Source: Modicisalibacter xianhensis (GTDB taxonomy: Bacteria > Pseudomonadota > Gammaproteobacteria > Pseudomonadales > Halomonadaceae). Taken from it: DNA of 64,000 nucleotides. The position numbers and the translations under genes were made by a program. Where the stretch lies: contig NZ_FOPY01000003.1 of assembly GCF_900113605.1 (NCBI RefSeq), positions 186,001 to 250,000 on the forward strand, written 5' to 3'. Position 1 is the stretch's first letter. Every line of letters begins with the position of its first letter. Below are positions 35,701 through 43,807 of this stretch, piece by piece. A model generated the notes under the pieces. That model had not been told where the DNA came from. It saw only the letters and a list, made by a program, of their open reading frames with translations, and searched no databases.

Positions 35701-36523
35701 GGCAGAGCCTCTGCCAGCAACCCTTGAACTCATCTGGAGCGCCATCAGCGAGAGTAAGTATCTCAGAGCACTGGGTGGAAGCATCGAAAGCTTCAGGCAT
35801 GGAGACGCCTTCAGCCTAGTCGATGTGCCTGGGCTGCCTCGTGAGGTGTTGCTGACAACGTCACGTGACCTCTTCGAGCATGGCCTTGGCCAGGATGACC
35901 ACCGTCGATTGCATTTCGCCACCTACGGTGATCCCGTCTTCGAGAAACTACTCGACTACATGCTTCAGCCACTAACAGAAGTGCAGACGGCTTGGCAAAA
36001 CAGAAAGCCCTTGGTATCGATCCGTATCGATAATCATGAACTGCGCACCTTAGAGGATGCCCTCGACACTGAGCCTCCCGAAGACAGCCAGATTGAGCTG
36101 AAAGAACGCTCCCTGCCACTTCAGGGGCGTCAGGATGACAGAGTAGGTCGGCAGCAAAAGGTAATGTTGAATTCAGCCTCTGCCAGCTTGGCGTCACAGA
36201 AATTGAACTCCAGCCCTGATTCACAGAATAACCAGATCTCTGAAATTGACCGTTTCCGCGTCGATGTCAATAACCGTCACGGACAGCGCGTGCATTTAAA
36301 CTTCGACACACCAGATCGCAACAGCATGCTAGCAGTGCGAGAGAAGCTATTATGGCCAGTTGCACAAAAGGGAAACGGTTTGGTCGTTGATGCTGACCCG
36401 CTGCTGTTGACTGCTTCACGGGATGTTATTTTCAGGCAACTGGGCGATAGAAATTGCCGGACCAGCCATGATGTCGCGAGACGCTTGACGATACAAGCAG
36501 AGGAGCTTGCGGCTCGGAGCTGA
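32720..36523 (+). CDS. PLD-like + SNF2/DEAD-type helicase of the helicase-methylase-ATPase locus
   Basis: 1267 aa. ATG 32720 has GGGAAGGGTGT upstream. The N-terminal 200 residues contain a PLD-like fold with HEKWFILGDEEDE...SGSLNES (about 158-180; H-x-K motif). The helicase core follows: DEVGLGKTIEAGL (about 330-342), DEAH at about 441, and CTDAAAEGLNLQSAD plus QRIGRIDRIGQ (motifs V-VI) near 850-890. This architecture is typical of the helicase partner of DUF499 and DUF1156. It follows HepT by 27 bases and is the last gene of the transcription unit. Confidence 0.93.
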   Translation: MRPGMVIRDFDWKHSYATSDIREDGKLVDILHDFYIPALSRATRYDRVAGYFTSSSLAAASQGFSRFVENGGVARFVVGMQLDPEDAAAILRGDTSRADRVMLEQLDITPSWPDAVRHGVELLAWMVTQGYLSVRVGLRVHAQEGTPQPLDFAQDGYLHEKWFILGDEEDEIYISGSLNESRTALAVNAENITLQPSWISDWNRSILKDKHRSFEALWLGKHPAIKTFSLPEAVHARLVKIASNVTGLFEIDGTPMPYHPMPDQKQEVREADEIQPSLAERLRFAMIRLAPLLPGGEQVGIETTPIEPWPHQRFVANRLLETYPRNHLLCDEVGLGKTIEAGLAFRALWLSGRARSIRVFAPASLTAQWLVEMAEKFFLPFYRRTNSKGRWECIDMLSGETIQGDGKMFDSPLEIISTGLVINRHGGRLLAGLPETDLVLVDEAHKARRQTPDNQTAVPRFNKLYQELQSELYGKSRTLLLATATPMQLNRVEAFDLLKLMPSAGAVQFSEDLCEIFYRTRDKLLNREPMADYESEWLRRYLNDVRASSPEQWRFVHNHVLSFFGQTGLEDFVERWLEPMDWDEVQPALSLLAPLGRSMLRHTRSLLRAYQREGLLNANLAWREVHPSIVKLSGVEREVYDQLQDYCAELASHIAANMEEGRQRAAIGFYLSFLRLRYASSFYALRCSLERRLVKIRQTLDHKAQQFANSDIDREELEEMSDEEVEGLVLKHRTESDLTWEQGAVSRLLATMDRLPSTPRKMQQLLQDIDQRRVSGTDRVRQLVLFTRYADTMNYLHDELRRLLPRCPMGTFSGAGGTLRRAGEYHPERMDRTTIKQSFVGGNIDILLCTDAAAEGLNLQSADLLINFDLPWNPMMLEQRIGRIDRIGQHHEHIRVLNYLYQDSVEEVVYSRLVQRFREALTVSGELQFSLLPIQPEDFEDYAKADGEQGKIDEEELLCRAYEHAKRIKERQQLTEFKADEQKAAYEALEAQQRAEPLPATLELIWSAISESKYLRALGGSIESFRHGDAFSLVDVPGLPREVLLTTSRDLFEHGLGQDDHRRLHFATYGDPVFEKLLDYMLQPLTEVQTAWQNRKPLVSIRIDNHELRTLEDALDTEPPEDSQIELKERSLPLQGRQDDRVGRQQKVMLNSASASLASQKLNSSPDSQNNQISEIDRFRVDVNNRHGQRVHLNFDTPDRNSMLAVREKLLWPVAQKGNGLVVDADPLLLTASRDVIFRQLGDRNCRTSHDVARRLTIQAEELAARS

Positions 36524-36540
36524 GGTGAGCGTGGCTATGT

Positions 36541-36568
36541 AACCGCCTTCGATCTTTATTAGGCGGTT
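36541..36568 (+). terminator. Weak hairpin after the helicase gene
   Basis: 7-bp stem AACCGCC (36541-36547) / GGCGGTT (36562-36568) with a 14-base loop; the following bases are not T-rich. It may end the defence transcript or be incidental. The 36569-36712 stretch is AT-rich (leader of the DUF262 genes). Confidence 0.35.
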
Positions 36569-36712
36569 GGCCATTTATTAAAATAAAGCTTTTCTGATAA
36601 GCACTAAATTAATTTGATTGTATTGTTTCGATATTTTTGGTGCGACTAGTCAAGAAAAGCTACAAGAAAAGGCCTGGCAGGAGAATTAGCGTGACAGAGG
36701 AATTAATCTAAA

Positions 36713-38518
36713 ATGAAAGAGCTGATTTTTAGCCTTGACGAGATATTTGATAGAGAAACCACAGCGGGTTGTCTGTCGCAGTACACAGCAAATTTCTTTC
36801 ATATCCCTGCTTACCAACGCGGTTATAAATGGTCTTCTGAGAAAGGTGGAGCAGTGACCATACTGCTTGACGACCTAAAGTCTGCATTCCAAAATAAAGA
36901 AGAAGAATATTACCTCCAGTACATTACTGTAAAGCGTAGGCCCTTGGTTGTCGGTGATCAGGAAATAGATTGTTTGGAAGTTATTGATGGTCAACAGCGA
37001 CTTACAACTCTTTCTGTCTTGTTATCAGTGTTTAGTGCGCTTCTTGGAAACTCAAACTTAAATAAAAATATCGCAGCTGGAAAGCTGCACTATGCGGTAC
37101 GTAGCAATTTCTTTGAAGAAAGTATTTATCCTTCAGATAAAGTGCTGCACCTTGCTGAAACGAGCTGGGAGGATTTGGTAACCATTAGGCCAGAGTTGGA
37201 CAAGCAGGATATATACTTACTGCATGGTGCGGTCAAAGCCTGTTATCTGCTCATTTGTGAAATTGAAGAGCGGGTAGAGTTTTATCGCTATATCTTATCT
37301 TCAGTAAAACTAATAGTGAATTCTGTAGAAAGGCATATTAGTAGTGAAACAGTTTTCAGGAACCTTAATAGCAACAAGGTTCCGTTGACGGAAACGGAGT
37401 TAATTAAGGGGCTTTTGCTTACTCAAGCTGGCCGTAAGCGTGTCCACAATGCTGATAGCCATTTCAAGGAGGTACTGGAGGTAAGGCTGGGTTTAGGCAA
37501 GGATTGGGAGAATATACAGCGCTGGACCAGACAGGCACAGGTGCGTAACTTCTATTTCGGGAGCGCATCAGATGGCATGCATCAGTTATTGAAACTTACT
37601 GCTATGGGCCTAGCGAAGCTTACGAAGAGTAAGTTATCATTATCATCACAGAAGTATCCGCTTTTTGAATTTTATAGCCAGCTCAATGATGCAGACCAAG
37701 TACTGACACAGTTGATTGATATTCAGCAGCGCTTGGCTGATTGGTTCGATAATGATTATTTTTATCACGCTATCGGTTTCTGTCGCTTTGCTAAATCTAG
37801 CCCATATATAACCCTGCCATTTTTAAGAGCGTGTTTGGATAAGCCCAGCCGAGCTGACCTGAAGGCATGGTTGGGCGACTGTGTTAGGAGCTTGATCGGT
37901 ATAGAAGAAGGTAACCTCAATGAAGTTGAAAAGCTGATGTATGGTGAAGACGACAATAGAATTCATGCAGTGCTGCTTTCGCTAAGCATATATCCAGATA
38001 GTAAGTATCGTGGCCGTTTCAACTTTGAGGCATTTAATAAAGAAGAATGGTCCCTTGAGCATATTTTTCCTCAGTCTCCAGAAGGCAAAGGGCAGGTCCT
38101 AAAAGAATCGCATAAAGAAAATATTCGGCAGCTGCTGCAGGACGCTAGTGAAGAAAAGGAAATTAGCGAACAAGTTGAGGAGGTTTTACAGTTGCCACAG
38201 AGAAGTACGGAACAGCGCGATGTCTATGAGAAAGCTCTGGAGGCAACGGGATGTATTAACAATATTGGAAATATTTGCCTATTAGCAAAAGGTGATAATA
38301 GTGCATTAGGGAACAAGTTTTTTGTTGATAAGAGAGTTGCCATCTTGCAGAGAATCCAGGCTGGAAGCTTTGTCCCTAAACATACTTTTGATGTATTTGC
38401 GAAGATGATAACAGGTCTCGATGATGACATAGAACAATGGACGGCGCATGATATTTCTTCTCACTCCAAACATGTATCTAGTTCACTTCATGCGGCCTTG
38501 ATGAGAGGCGATTTATGA
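36713..38518 (+). CDS. DUF262 + DUF1524 (HNH) protein, GmrSD-like
   Basis: 601 aa. N-terminal DUF262: FFHIPAYQRGYKWS (about 27-40) and VIDGQQRLTTLSVLLS (about 91-106), a ParB-like NTP-binding segment. C-terminal DUF1524: EEWSLEHIFPQS (about 444-455) and NNIGNICLLAKGDNSALGNK, the HNH-type nuclease elements. Such proteins are GmrSD-type modification-dependent restriction enzymes or relatives of SspE and BrxU. Composition is strongly AT-rich compared with neighbours. It ends as ATGA overlapping the next gene (38515-38518). Confidence 0.92.
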   Translation: MKELIFSLDEIFDRETTAGCLSQYTANFFHIPAYQRGYKWSSEKGGAVTILLDDLKSAFQNKEEEYYLQYITVKRRPLVVGDQEIDCLEVIDGQQRLTTLSVLLSVFSALLGNSNLNKNIAAGKLHYAVRSNFFEESIYPSDKVLHLAETSWEDLVTIRPELDKQDIYLLHGAVKACYLLICEIEERVEFYRYILSSVKLIVNSVERHISSETVFRNLNSNKVPLTETELIKGLLLTQAGRKRVHNADSHFKEVLEVRLGLGKDWENIQRWTRQAQVRNFYFGSASDGMHQLLKLTAMGLAKLTKSKLSLSSQKYPLFEFYSQLNDADQVLTQLIDIQQRLADWFDNDYFYHAIGFCRFAKSSPYITLPFLRACLDKPSRADLKAWLGDCVRSLIGIEEGNLNEVEKLMYGEDDNRIHAVLLSLSIYPDSKYRGRFNFEAFNKEEWSLEHIFPQSPEGKGQVLKESHKENIRQLLQDASEEKEISEQVEEVLQLPQRSTEQRDVYEKALEATGCINNIGNICLLAKGDNSALGNKFFVDKRVAILQRIQAGSFVPKHTFDVFAKMITGLDDDIEQWTAHDISSHSKHVSSSLHAALMRGDL

Positions 38519-40608
38519 AAGCTGGTAAATATACTTATAAAGAGCTTTTCGTCAATCGTTATGTTAGAAGAATAATAGTACCAGAAATTCAACGTGATTA
38601 TGTATGGAAAGAGCCGCAGCTGAAAGGTTTTTTGCAGTCGTTAACTGCGGATTTTAAAAAGTTTGTCTACGCTAGTGTGCCACAAGTAGAAAGTTTGGAA
38701 GATAACGATAAAAATGCTCAGCTGCAGCAGGATTTTGATCTGTTTTATCGAAAACGTAATTATTCGTCGAATATTGGTTTTATTTATGCGTACACAGATG
38801 AGCAATATCTAGGTCGCTATTTCCTGATCGATGGTCAGCAGCGCATTACTAGTATTTACCTGTTACTTTTAGTCCTAGCCGCTCGCTGTGGCGAGGCGGA
38901 AGAGTTCAACAAGTACTATCGCAAAGGAGGTTCGCCTGTCCTCGATTATCGAGTTCGTGACGCAACAAGCTTATTTCTCAACCGTACTGTTTATCTTCTG
39001 TTAAGTGATCCTGAAGCCGAGGTAACAGACCAGCCTTGGTTTCTTGACGGTTATAAGTTGGATGCTAGTATCAGTACAATGCTTTCAAATATTAATCTAA
39101 TAAAGGCTTGGCTGGAGAGCTCTGGGCTGGATGAGAAGAGGTTTTTCAACTTTATCCAAGATTACACAGTGTTTTGGTATTTTGATACCAATATTAGCGC
39201 TCAAGGTGAGAATCTTTATATCTACTTAAATGCTAGGGGGGAGCAGGTCCAAGAAAATGAGAATCTTAAAGCGAATCTTTTATCACACTTAAACAGTGAG
39301 GAAGAAAAGGACCTTTGGGGAAAAAGGTGGGAAGACTGGCAAGATTTTTTCTGGCGTAAGAGAGAGGTTGTTCGAGGAGCGCCTAATCCTAGCGCGGATA
39401 AAGGATTCAATGCCTTTCTAGCCTGCATAGCTGCTTTAAAGCAATACCTTAGCGGTAATGCTAAATATCTTGTTCGTAATAACGCCGATAGTAAAGTAGC
39501 TGGAGGCGTTGTTTCGGATATTCTTGGCCTAGAAGATATAGAAAAGTACTTTCTGGTTCTGGAGTATCTGGATAGCTATCAACAAAAATTTTCAAATTTG
39601 TATGTATATGCGGATTGGGTTGGTAATTGCTTAAAAGATATTTGGGATATCCTCAATCAGGATAGAACAGACTGGTTTGTTGACTATTCGCAGCCGAGTG
39701 TTTTTTCTTCGCAGACAAATAACATGGTGCTTGTATGGGGGGTTGTGCATTGGGTAGCATCCTCTATCGAGTCGAATGTTCCTTTCGAGGTTGTTTTTAG
39801 AGGGATACGTAATTTTTACCTACGCTACCATAATAATGTTCGTGCAGCCTCGCATATCAAGGAAAGCGTAGAGCGTCTTCTAAGAGAGGGTTTTATAAGC
39901 AACGAGCCAGAAAAAGAAGAGTACCAACGGGAGCGTTGGCTAGCTAGGGTTAAAGATGAAATAACTAAGCGTGAGTTTGAATCGCTGCTTTGGAGTATTG
40001 AAGATCACCCGCTTAACCTGGATGGTTCTGATGTGGGTGGCGTTAATATTACGCATCTTTTGGAGTTCGATGGTGGGCTTACACAGGACAAGTTGCGTGC
40101 CATTAGAGATGCGTTCTATCATTGTTTCCCTTTACAGTCTAATAGAAACAAAAAACTCCAAAGCCTGTTGCTGCACTATGGGGCTTATTGGCAAAGAAAA
40201 TCACCTTGGTATTATGAGAACTACCAATTTGATAACTGGAAGGCAATAATCAGAGGCTCTCCAGTAGGAGGGGTTCCTCAGAACAAGATTTTTCAACATT
40301 GCTTGATGGAGATAATGAGCTCAGGGAACGATGTTTCTGGCTTGCTAGAGGTTAAGCGAAATGGCTACGAGCCCGACGTCGAAAATAATGATTTGCGCTC
40401 ACAATTGCTTTGGTATAATCACTATTTAGAAGAGTCTATGTGGAGCCAAGGTAATTTTATAGCCATTGGCAATGGCGGAGACGATGAGTGGGATGAAATT
40501 TTTCCTAGTAAAAAAGCCTTCCGCAATACAAAAGGAGATTTCAAAGGAGGGAGTCCAGTTAAACTAGCGAAGATTCTACCGGAAGAAGTAGAGTACATCC
40601 CTAGTTAA
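38515..40608 (+). CDS. Second DUF262 protein, no HNH motif visible
   Basis: 697 aa. Translation is coupled by an ATGA overlap to the first DUF262 gene. It has IVPEIQRDYVWKEPQ (about 21-35) and FLIDGQQRITSIYLLLL (about 103-119). The C-terminal part (about 500-697) shows no HNH/DUF1524 elements and is unassigned. A DUF262 pair with one nuclease suggests a two-subunit restriction complex, or one protein that senses and one that cuts. Composition is AT-rich; hand counts of single 60-base lines give about 28-37% GC. Confidence 0.88.
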   Translation: MKAGKYTYKELFVNRYVRRIIVPEIQRDYVWKEPQLKGFLQSLTADFKKFVYASVPQVESLEDNDKNAQLQQDFDLFYRKRNYSSNIGFIYAYTDEQYLGRYFLIDGQQRITSIYLLLLVLAARCGEAEEFNKYYRKGGSPVLDYRVRDATSLFLNRTVYLLLSDPEAEVTDQPWFLDGYKLDASISTMLSNINLIKAWLESSGLDEKRFFNFIQDYTVFWYFDTNISAQGENLYIYLNARGEQVQENENLKANLLSHLNSEEEKDLWGKRWEDWQDFFWRKREVVRGAPNPSADKGFNAFLACIAALKQYLSGNAKYLVRNNADSKVAGGVVSDILGLEDIEKYFLVLEYLDSYQQKFSNLYVYADWVGNCLKDIWDILNQDRTDWFVDYSQPSVFSSQTNNMVLVWGVVHWVASSIESNVPFEVVFRGIRNFYLRYHNNVRAASHIKESVERLLREGFISNEPEKEEYQRERWLARVKDEITKREFESLLWSIEDHPLNLDGSDVGGVNITHLLEFDGGLTQDKLRAIRDAFYHCFPLQSNRNKKLQSLLLHYGAYWQRKSPWYYENYQFDNWKAIIRGSPVGGVPQNKIFQHCLMEIMSSGNDVSGLLEVKRNGYEPDVENNDLRSQLLWYNHYLEESMWSQGNFIAIGNGGDDEWDEIFPSKKAFRNTKGDFKGGSPVKLAKILPEEVEYIPS

Positions 40609-40673
40609 TCAGGGTATAGAGCCCAAATAGCCCTAACATTGAAGCAGAAAGGGCGAAATGTAGGTGCAGGTGA

Positions 40674-41666
40674 CTATAGAGGGGTGGGTAAAATAAAATT
40701 TGCCCACTCTTGCATCATGGCTCGCCGCTTCGCGAACAGGTCTCCCCGTCTATATGCTGCTTCCACTTTGTTTTCTATGGTGTGGGCCAACGCCATTTCG
40801 GCTACGTCTCGGGGATAGCTGGTGACTTCTCCAGTCCAGTCACGAAAGCTCGAGCGGAAGCCATGAGGGACGTAGTTATTGCACTTGCCATCTTGGCCAT
40901 AGCCCATGCCTCGCATCAGCTGCAACATGGCCATATTTGAGAGGGGACGACCATGGCGTGCCCCTGGAAAGAGATAAGGGTTACCTTGCACTCGTGGCAG
41001 TTGCATCAGCAGTTCCATAGCTTGCCGTGATAACGGCACTCGATGCTCACGTCGCGCTTTCATCCGATCTGCAGGGATCGTCCACGTCTCGTTTTTGAGG
41101 TCGAGTTCCGCCCACTCGGAGCGTAAGGCTTCCGAGGTTCGTGTCGCTGTCAGTATCAAGAACTGTAATGCTTTAGAGGAGATACTGGTGTAGCCTTGGA
41201 GTTCAGCCATGAAAGCGGCGACCTCGTCATATGGCATGGCAGGGTGATGAACTACCTTTTTAACCCGGGATGGCTTGGCGAGCAGTTTGTCGAGATGGCC
41301 ACGCCAACGAGCAGGATTGATGGGGTCTTTGTAATTATGCGCAGCAGCGTAGTCGAGCACGTTTTCAATACGCCCCTGTACTCGCTTGGCCGTTTCGGTC
41401 TTAGTGGTCCAAATAGGTGAAAGAACTTTTAAAACGTCCTGTGTGGTCACTTCATTGACCGGTTTGGACCCGATGACCGGCCTGGCATAGGCCTTCAATG
41501 TACTAACCCACTGGCGGGCATGCTTGGCATTCCGCCAGCTGCGGCGGTGAGCTTTGATATAGCGAGCTGCACAGCTTGTGAAGGTGGGAGTCGTCTCTTC
41601 TATCTGGCTCCTTTGCTCTACCTTTGCCTCCCTCTCCGCCACAGGATTATGAAGGGGATCAAGCAT
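40674..41666 (-). CDS. int: P4-type tyrosine integrase, N-terminal arm domain absent
   Basis: 330 aa if the ATG at 41666 is used. The catalytic set is intact: R176 (TATRTSEA), H268-G-F-R271, H295 (LAHT) and Y305 (AAYRRGD). The family normally has an N-terminal arm-binding domain (DUF4102) of about 80 residues; here the frame begins just before the core-binding domain. An in-frame stop lies shortly upstream. Codons V9-A14 read through attR, so residues 1-8 come from chromosomal DNA. The real start may be GTG at 41642 (V9). The ATG lies in the hairpin at 41652-41680, which makes it doubtful. Confidence 0.88.
   Translation of the reverse strand: MLDPLHNPVAEREAKVEQRSQIEETTPTFTSCAARYIKAHRRSWRNAKHARQWVSTLKAYARPVIGSKPVNEVTTQDVLKVLSPIWTTKTETAKRVQGRIENVLDYAAAHNYKDPINPARWRGHLDKLLAKPSRVKKVVHHPAMPYDEVAAFMAELQGYTSISSKALQFLILTATRTSEALRSEWAELDLKNETWTIPADRMKARREHRVPLSRQAMELLMQLPRVQGNPYLFPGARHGRPLSNMAMLQLMRGMGYGQDGKCNNYVPHGFRSSFRDWTGEVTSYPRDVAEMALAHTIENKVEAAYRRGDLFAKRRAMMQEWANFILPTPL
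41627..41641. repeat. attR: right direct repeat of the island
   Basis: Exact copy of the 15 bases 312-326 (CCTCCCTCTCCGCCA). It lies inside the 5' part of the integrase frame (codons V9 to A14 on the minus strand). The sequence to its right is the presumed original tRNA downstream region. Confidence 0.9.
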
Positions 41667-41680
41667 AGCTTGATCCCCTT
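41652..41680 (+). terminator. Displaced terminator of tRNA-Ser
   Basis: Perfect 13-bp stem AAGGGGATCAAGC / GCTTGATCCCCTT with loop ATA, followed by CGTCGTTTTA. It lies 10 bases after attR, where the tRNA's own terminator would stand in an island-free chromosome. Confidence 0.75.
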
Positions 41681-42187
41681 CGTCGTTTTAGGCTCTCGAA
41701 ATAGTCTCAAGATTATAAGCGAGCATATGCTCTTGCATCGTGACGCATATGTACTCCTGAGCTTGCCTTTCTTGACCCTTGCCCCAGAAATCGAGCCCAT
41801 CGGCTTCGTTTCGTACTCAGAGGCTTACTACTTACTAGTGGTGGGCATCAGGTCACTTCGTACCGTTCGTTGGTTTCGCGAATCGGATGCGGAAGCGGAA
41901 TTGAATGAGCCCGACCGGGGCCGGGCTCTGGACGGTGCATCATTGCGAGTCCCATCGAGCTTCCTTGCAACCCATCGTGCATCCTTGCACTCATGTGCAA
42001 TGGCACCGGTTGTCCTTCCCTGCTCGACGACGAACACAGTGACACAGTTTTCCGTCTACAAATGTTGATCGATGTTAAATTCAGGAAATTTATTTCGTTG
42101 CTAATTAAACTTCGCTCCTGGGCTCGACACTTTTCTGGTCACCGATAAGAAGAGTGTGCTGGATGCAAAGTACTCCGAGCGGACAGG
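41681..42187. other. Right flank of the island, no gene supported
   Basis: About 500 bases between the displaced terminator and the first chromosomal gene. It has a GAGCCCG/CGGGCTC stem near 41907-41928 with no T tract, and frames on both strands that look accidental. I cannot name a function. Confidence 0.4.
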
Positions 42188-42421
42188 CTAGATCTCGTAC
42201 ACGTAGCCCCTCGGTCCAGAGAGCGCAGGCGGCGCCTGAGCGGCTGGAGCCTGCCAGTCAGGCCGATGCGCGTTATGTGTGGCTGCTGCGCTAGGTTTGT
42301 GGACTTGATCCTTGGCTTGAAGAGCCGTCATTTCGGGCTCACCGGGTTCCTGGAGAGAGAAATAGACGAGGGCCATCGAGAGGCAGCCTAGCGTCAGCGC
42401 GGATAACAGCAGCTTGTCCAT
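42188..42421 (-). CDS. Small membrane-anchored hypothetical protein
   Basis: 77 aa from ATG 42421 after GGGAGACCGATCA. The N-terminal 23 residues (LLLSALTLGCLSMALVYFSL) form one membrane segment, and the rest is Pro/Ala-rich and polar, so it is probably anchored with the C-terminus in the periplasm. No family recognised. Confidence 0.6.
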   Translation of the reverse strand: MDKLLLSALTLGCLSMALVYFSLQEPGEPEMTALQAKDQVHKPSAAATHNAHRPDWQAPAAQAPPALSGPRGYVYEI

Positions 42422-42544
42422 TGATCGGTCTCCCCATGTAGCGATATCCAAGGCAGGGTACAGCAATGGCAGCCGAGGATGAAATTCCCTGCGAAGCGCT
42501 GCTCTCTGTCTAAGAAGGGCTTCAGTGCAGAGTTGACCAGTAAA

Positions 42545-42577
42545 ACGCAACAAGCCCGGCTGCGCGTGAGCCGGGCT
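42545..42577 (-). terminator. Terminator for the 42647-43222 gene
   Basis: 8-bp stem AGCCCGGC (42553-42560) / GCCGGGCT (42570-42577); on the minus strand it is followed by TTGTTGCGTTTT. Confidence 0.75.
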
Positions 42578-42646
42578 GGCTTGATAGCAGTTGTGATGAG
42601 GTCCAGCGATCAGGAAAGTACGGCCTTCACCGCTGTGCTGGCCTTC

Positions 42647-43222
42647 TTATCTGCCAGCTTTCGAGGTGTTTTCACGGTGGTAAATGTCAGAGAGTTCCTT
42701 CTTGAGAAGGTTAATGTTATCTCTGATCTTGTTGTTGATGTCTTTGATCCTGATACGTAGGTGCCCATGCTCAACGACGGCACGTTCGAAGAGATCCAGG
42801 GCGGTTTGCAGCGTCAGTTGATCATCACGACTGTAGAGCCGGTAGAAGGTTGGGCGAGGCAGCTTGGCTGAGGGAATACGGCTGGCCAGCAGCTCACGTC
42901 CATGCCAGTAGAACTGCCATTCCCCGCGCTCCTGGGGAGCGTCAACTGTTGAAGGGGGCGACGGTAGTTCATGCATTGCAAAGTATTCCTCTGGAGTTGG
43001 CGGCTGGTTGACGCGCTCTTGCAACTCCCGATACTCGTCTGCCAGTGTTTGGGTGGATTCGGCCAGGCCACCTTCGGCTTGAACGAAAGTAATCGTCGTA
43101 TGTGCCTCGTGGTTTTCGAAGACCCCTTCAATATGGTGGTTGACCGGTATCCATAGGACACCATCTTCTACCATGGCCTTTGCCGGGATACGTCCTTCAT
43201 AGGTGCGGGTCGTTTGCCTCAT
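42647..43222 (-). CDS. Hypothetical protein
   Basis: 191 aa from ATG 43222; the start is uncertain because the ribosome site is weak, and the frame is open to 43435. The N-terminal 70 residues look beta-rich (VLWIPVNHHIEGVFENHEAHTTITF). The C-terminus is a charged helical segment (RIRIKDINNKIRDNINLLKKELSDIYHR). It has its own terminator. No family recognised. Confidence 0.6.
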   Translation of the reverse strand: MRQTTRTYEGRIPAKAMVEDGVLWIPVNHHIEGVFENHEAHTTITFVQAEGGLAESTQTLADEYRELQERVNQPPTPEEYFAMHELPSPPSTVDAPQERGEWQFYWHGRELLASRIPSAKLPRPTFYRLYSRDDQLTLQTALDLFERAVVEHGHLRIRIKDINNKIRDNINLLKKELSDIYHRENTSKAGR

Positions 43223-43317
43223 TGGCGAAGTTAGCCTTCTTCCATGAAATGATTTACAGACGTTAGCGCTATCGAGTGCAGTGACGCAAAGTTTCGGCCT
43301 CATGGCGTACCCTGAGG

Positions 43318-43353
43318 CAGTAAAGAAACACGCCCTGCCGTGGCGGGGCGTGT
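43318..43353 (-). terminator. Terminator for the 43386-43694 gene
   Basis: Perfect 8-bp stem ACACGCCC (43328-43335) / GGGCGTGT (43346-43353) with a T-rich tail on the minus strand (TTCTTTA). Confidence 0.8.
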
Positions 43354-43385
43354 CTATGGCGACAGGCAGTTGCAGCTTGGCACGA

Positions 43386-43694
43386 TCACCAGTCGCTCGG
43401 CTTTCTTGACGGGGTTTTTCCTTGCTGCCAGGCACGATTGGACGTCATTTGCCTGACTGGCTGTTGGAACATATGACGCGCCTTGATCAGTCCATCGCTG
43501 TCATCGACGCGGTTTTCGCGTCTGGCTGCAGAAATCGCGGCTTCGCTCGTGCCTTTAAATGCTTGCTGCTGGGTCACGCGCTGGGATAGTGGCTGCTGCA
43601 ACGCTTGATAGGCTCTATCGGACGCTGTACTTGCCAGTACAGGCGCCGACAGTAGCGCTGACAGAAGAAGGACCATCGCTTTATCGGTGTTCAT
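43386..43694 (-). CDS. Small secreted hypothetical protein
   Basis: 102 aa from ATG 43694 after GAGGATCAGGTC. A signal peptide of about 22 residues ends in PVLAS, with likely cleavage after Ala. The mature part is Gln- and Arg-rich and has no cysteines. Its function is unknown. Its terminator follows at 43318-43353. Confidence 0.65.
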   Translation of the reverse strand: MNTDKAMVLLLSALLSAPVLASTASDRAYQALQQPLSQRVTQQQAFKGTSEAAISAARRENRVDDSDGLIKARHMFQQPVRQMTSNRAWQQGKTPSRKPSDW

Positions 43695-43807
43695 GACCTG
43701 ATCCTCGTGGTGGGGCAATACGTGCCCGCCAAGAAAGGATTGATCAGGCTTGCCTGAGTTACGAATCGAACGCGGCGAATGCTTACATCAAGGGCATTGA
43801 TGAAAAC

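Larger units (their letters stand above)
312..41641. mobile_element. Genomic island in tRNA-Ser(GGA), about 41.3 kb
   Basis: The element is bounded by exact 15-bp repeats of the tRNA 3' end and carries a P4-type integrase at its right end. Its contents are accessory: WYL, NERD-helicase, ADP-ribosylglycohydrolase, DUF3644, RadC/YqaJ/ERF/DUF932, three Gp2-like genes with AlpA, a helicase-methylase-ATPase locus with MntA/HepT, and two DUF262 genes. Base composition is uneven, from GC-rich to clearly AT-rich (DUF262 pair), suggesting assembly from several sources. I see no conjugation genes, so it would rely on another element for transfer. It could be composite, since several module types that can be mobile alone are stacked. 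Confidence 0.88.

Noticed and set aside
41520-42068. Plus-strand 182-aa frame over attR
   Set aside because: It is antisense to the integrase and crosses the island boundary; composition is not gene-like.
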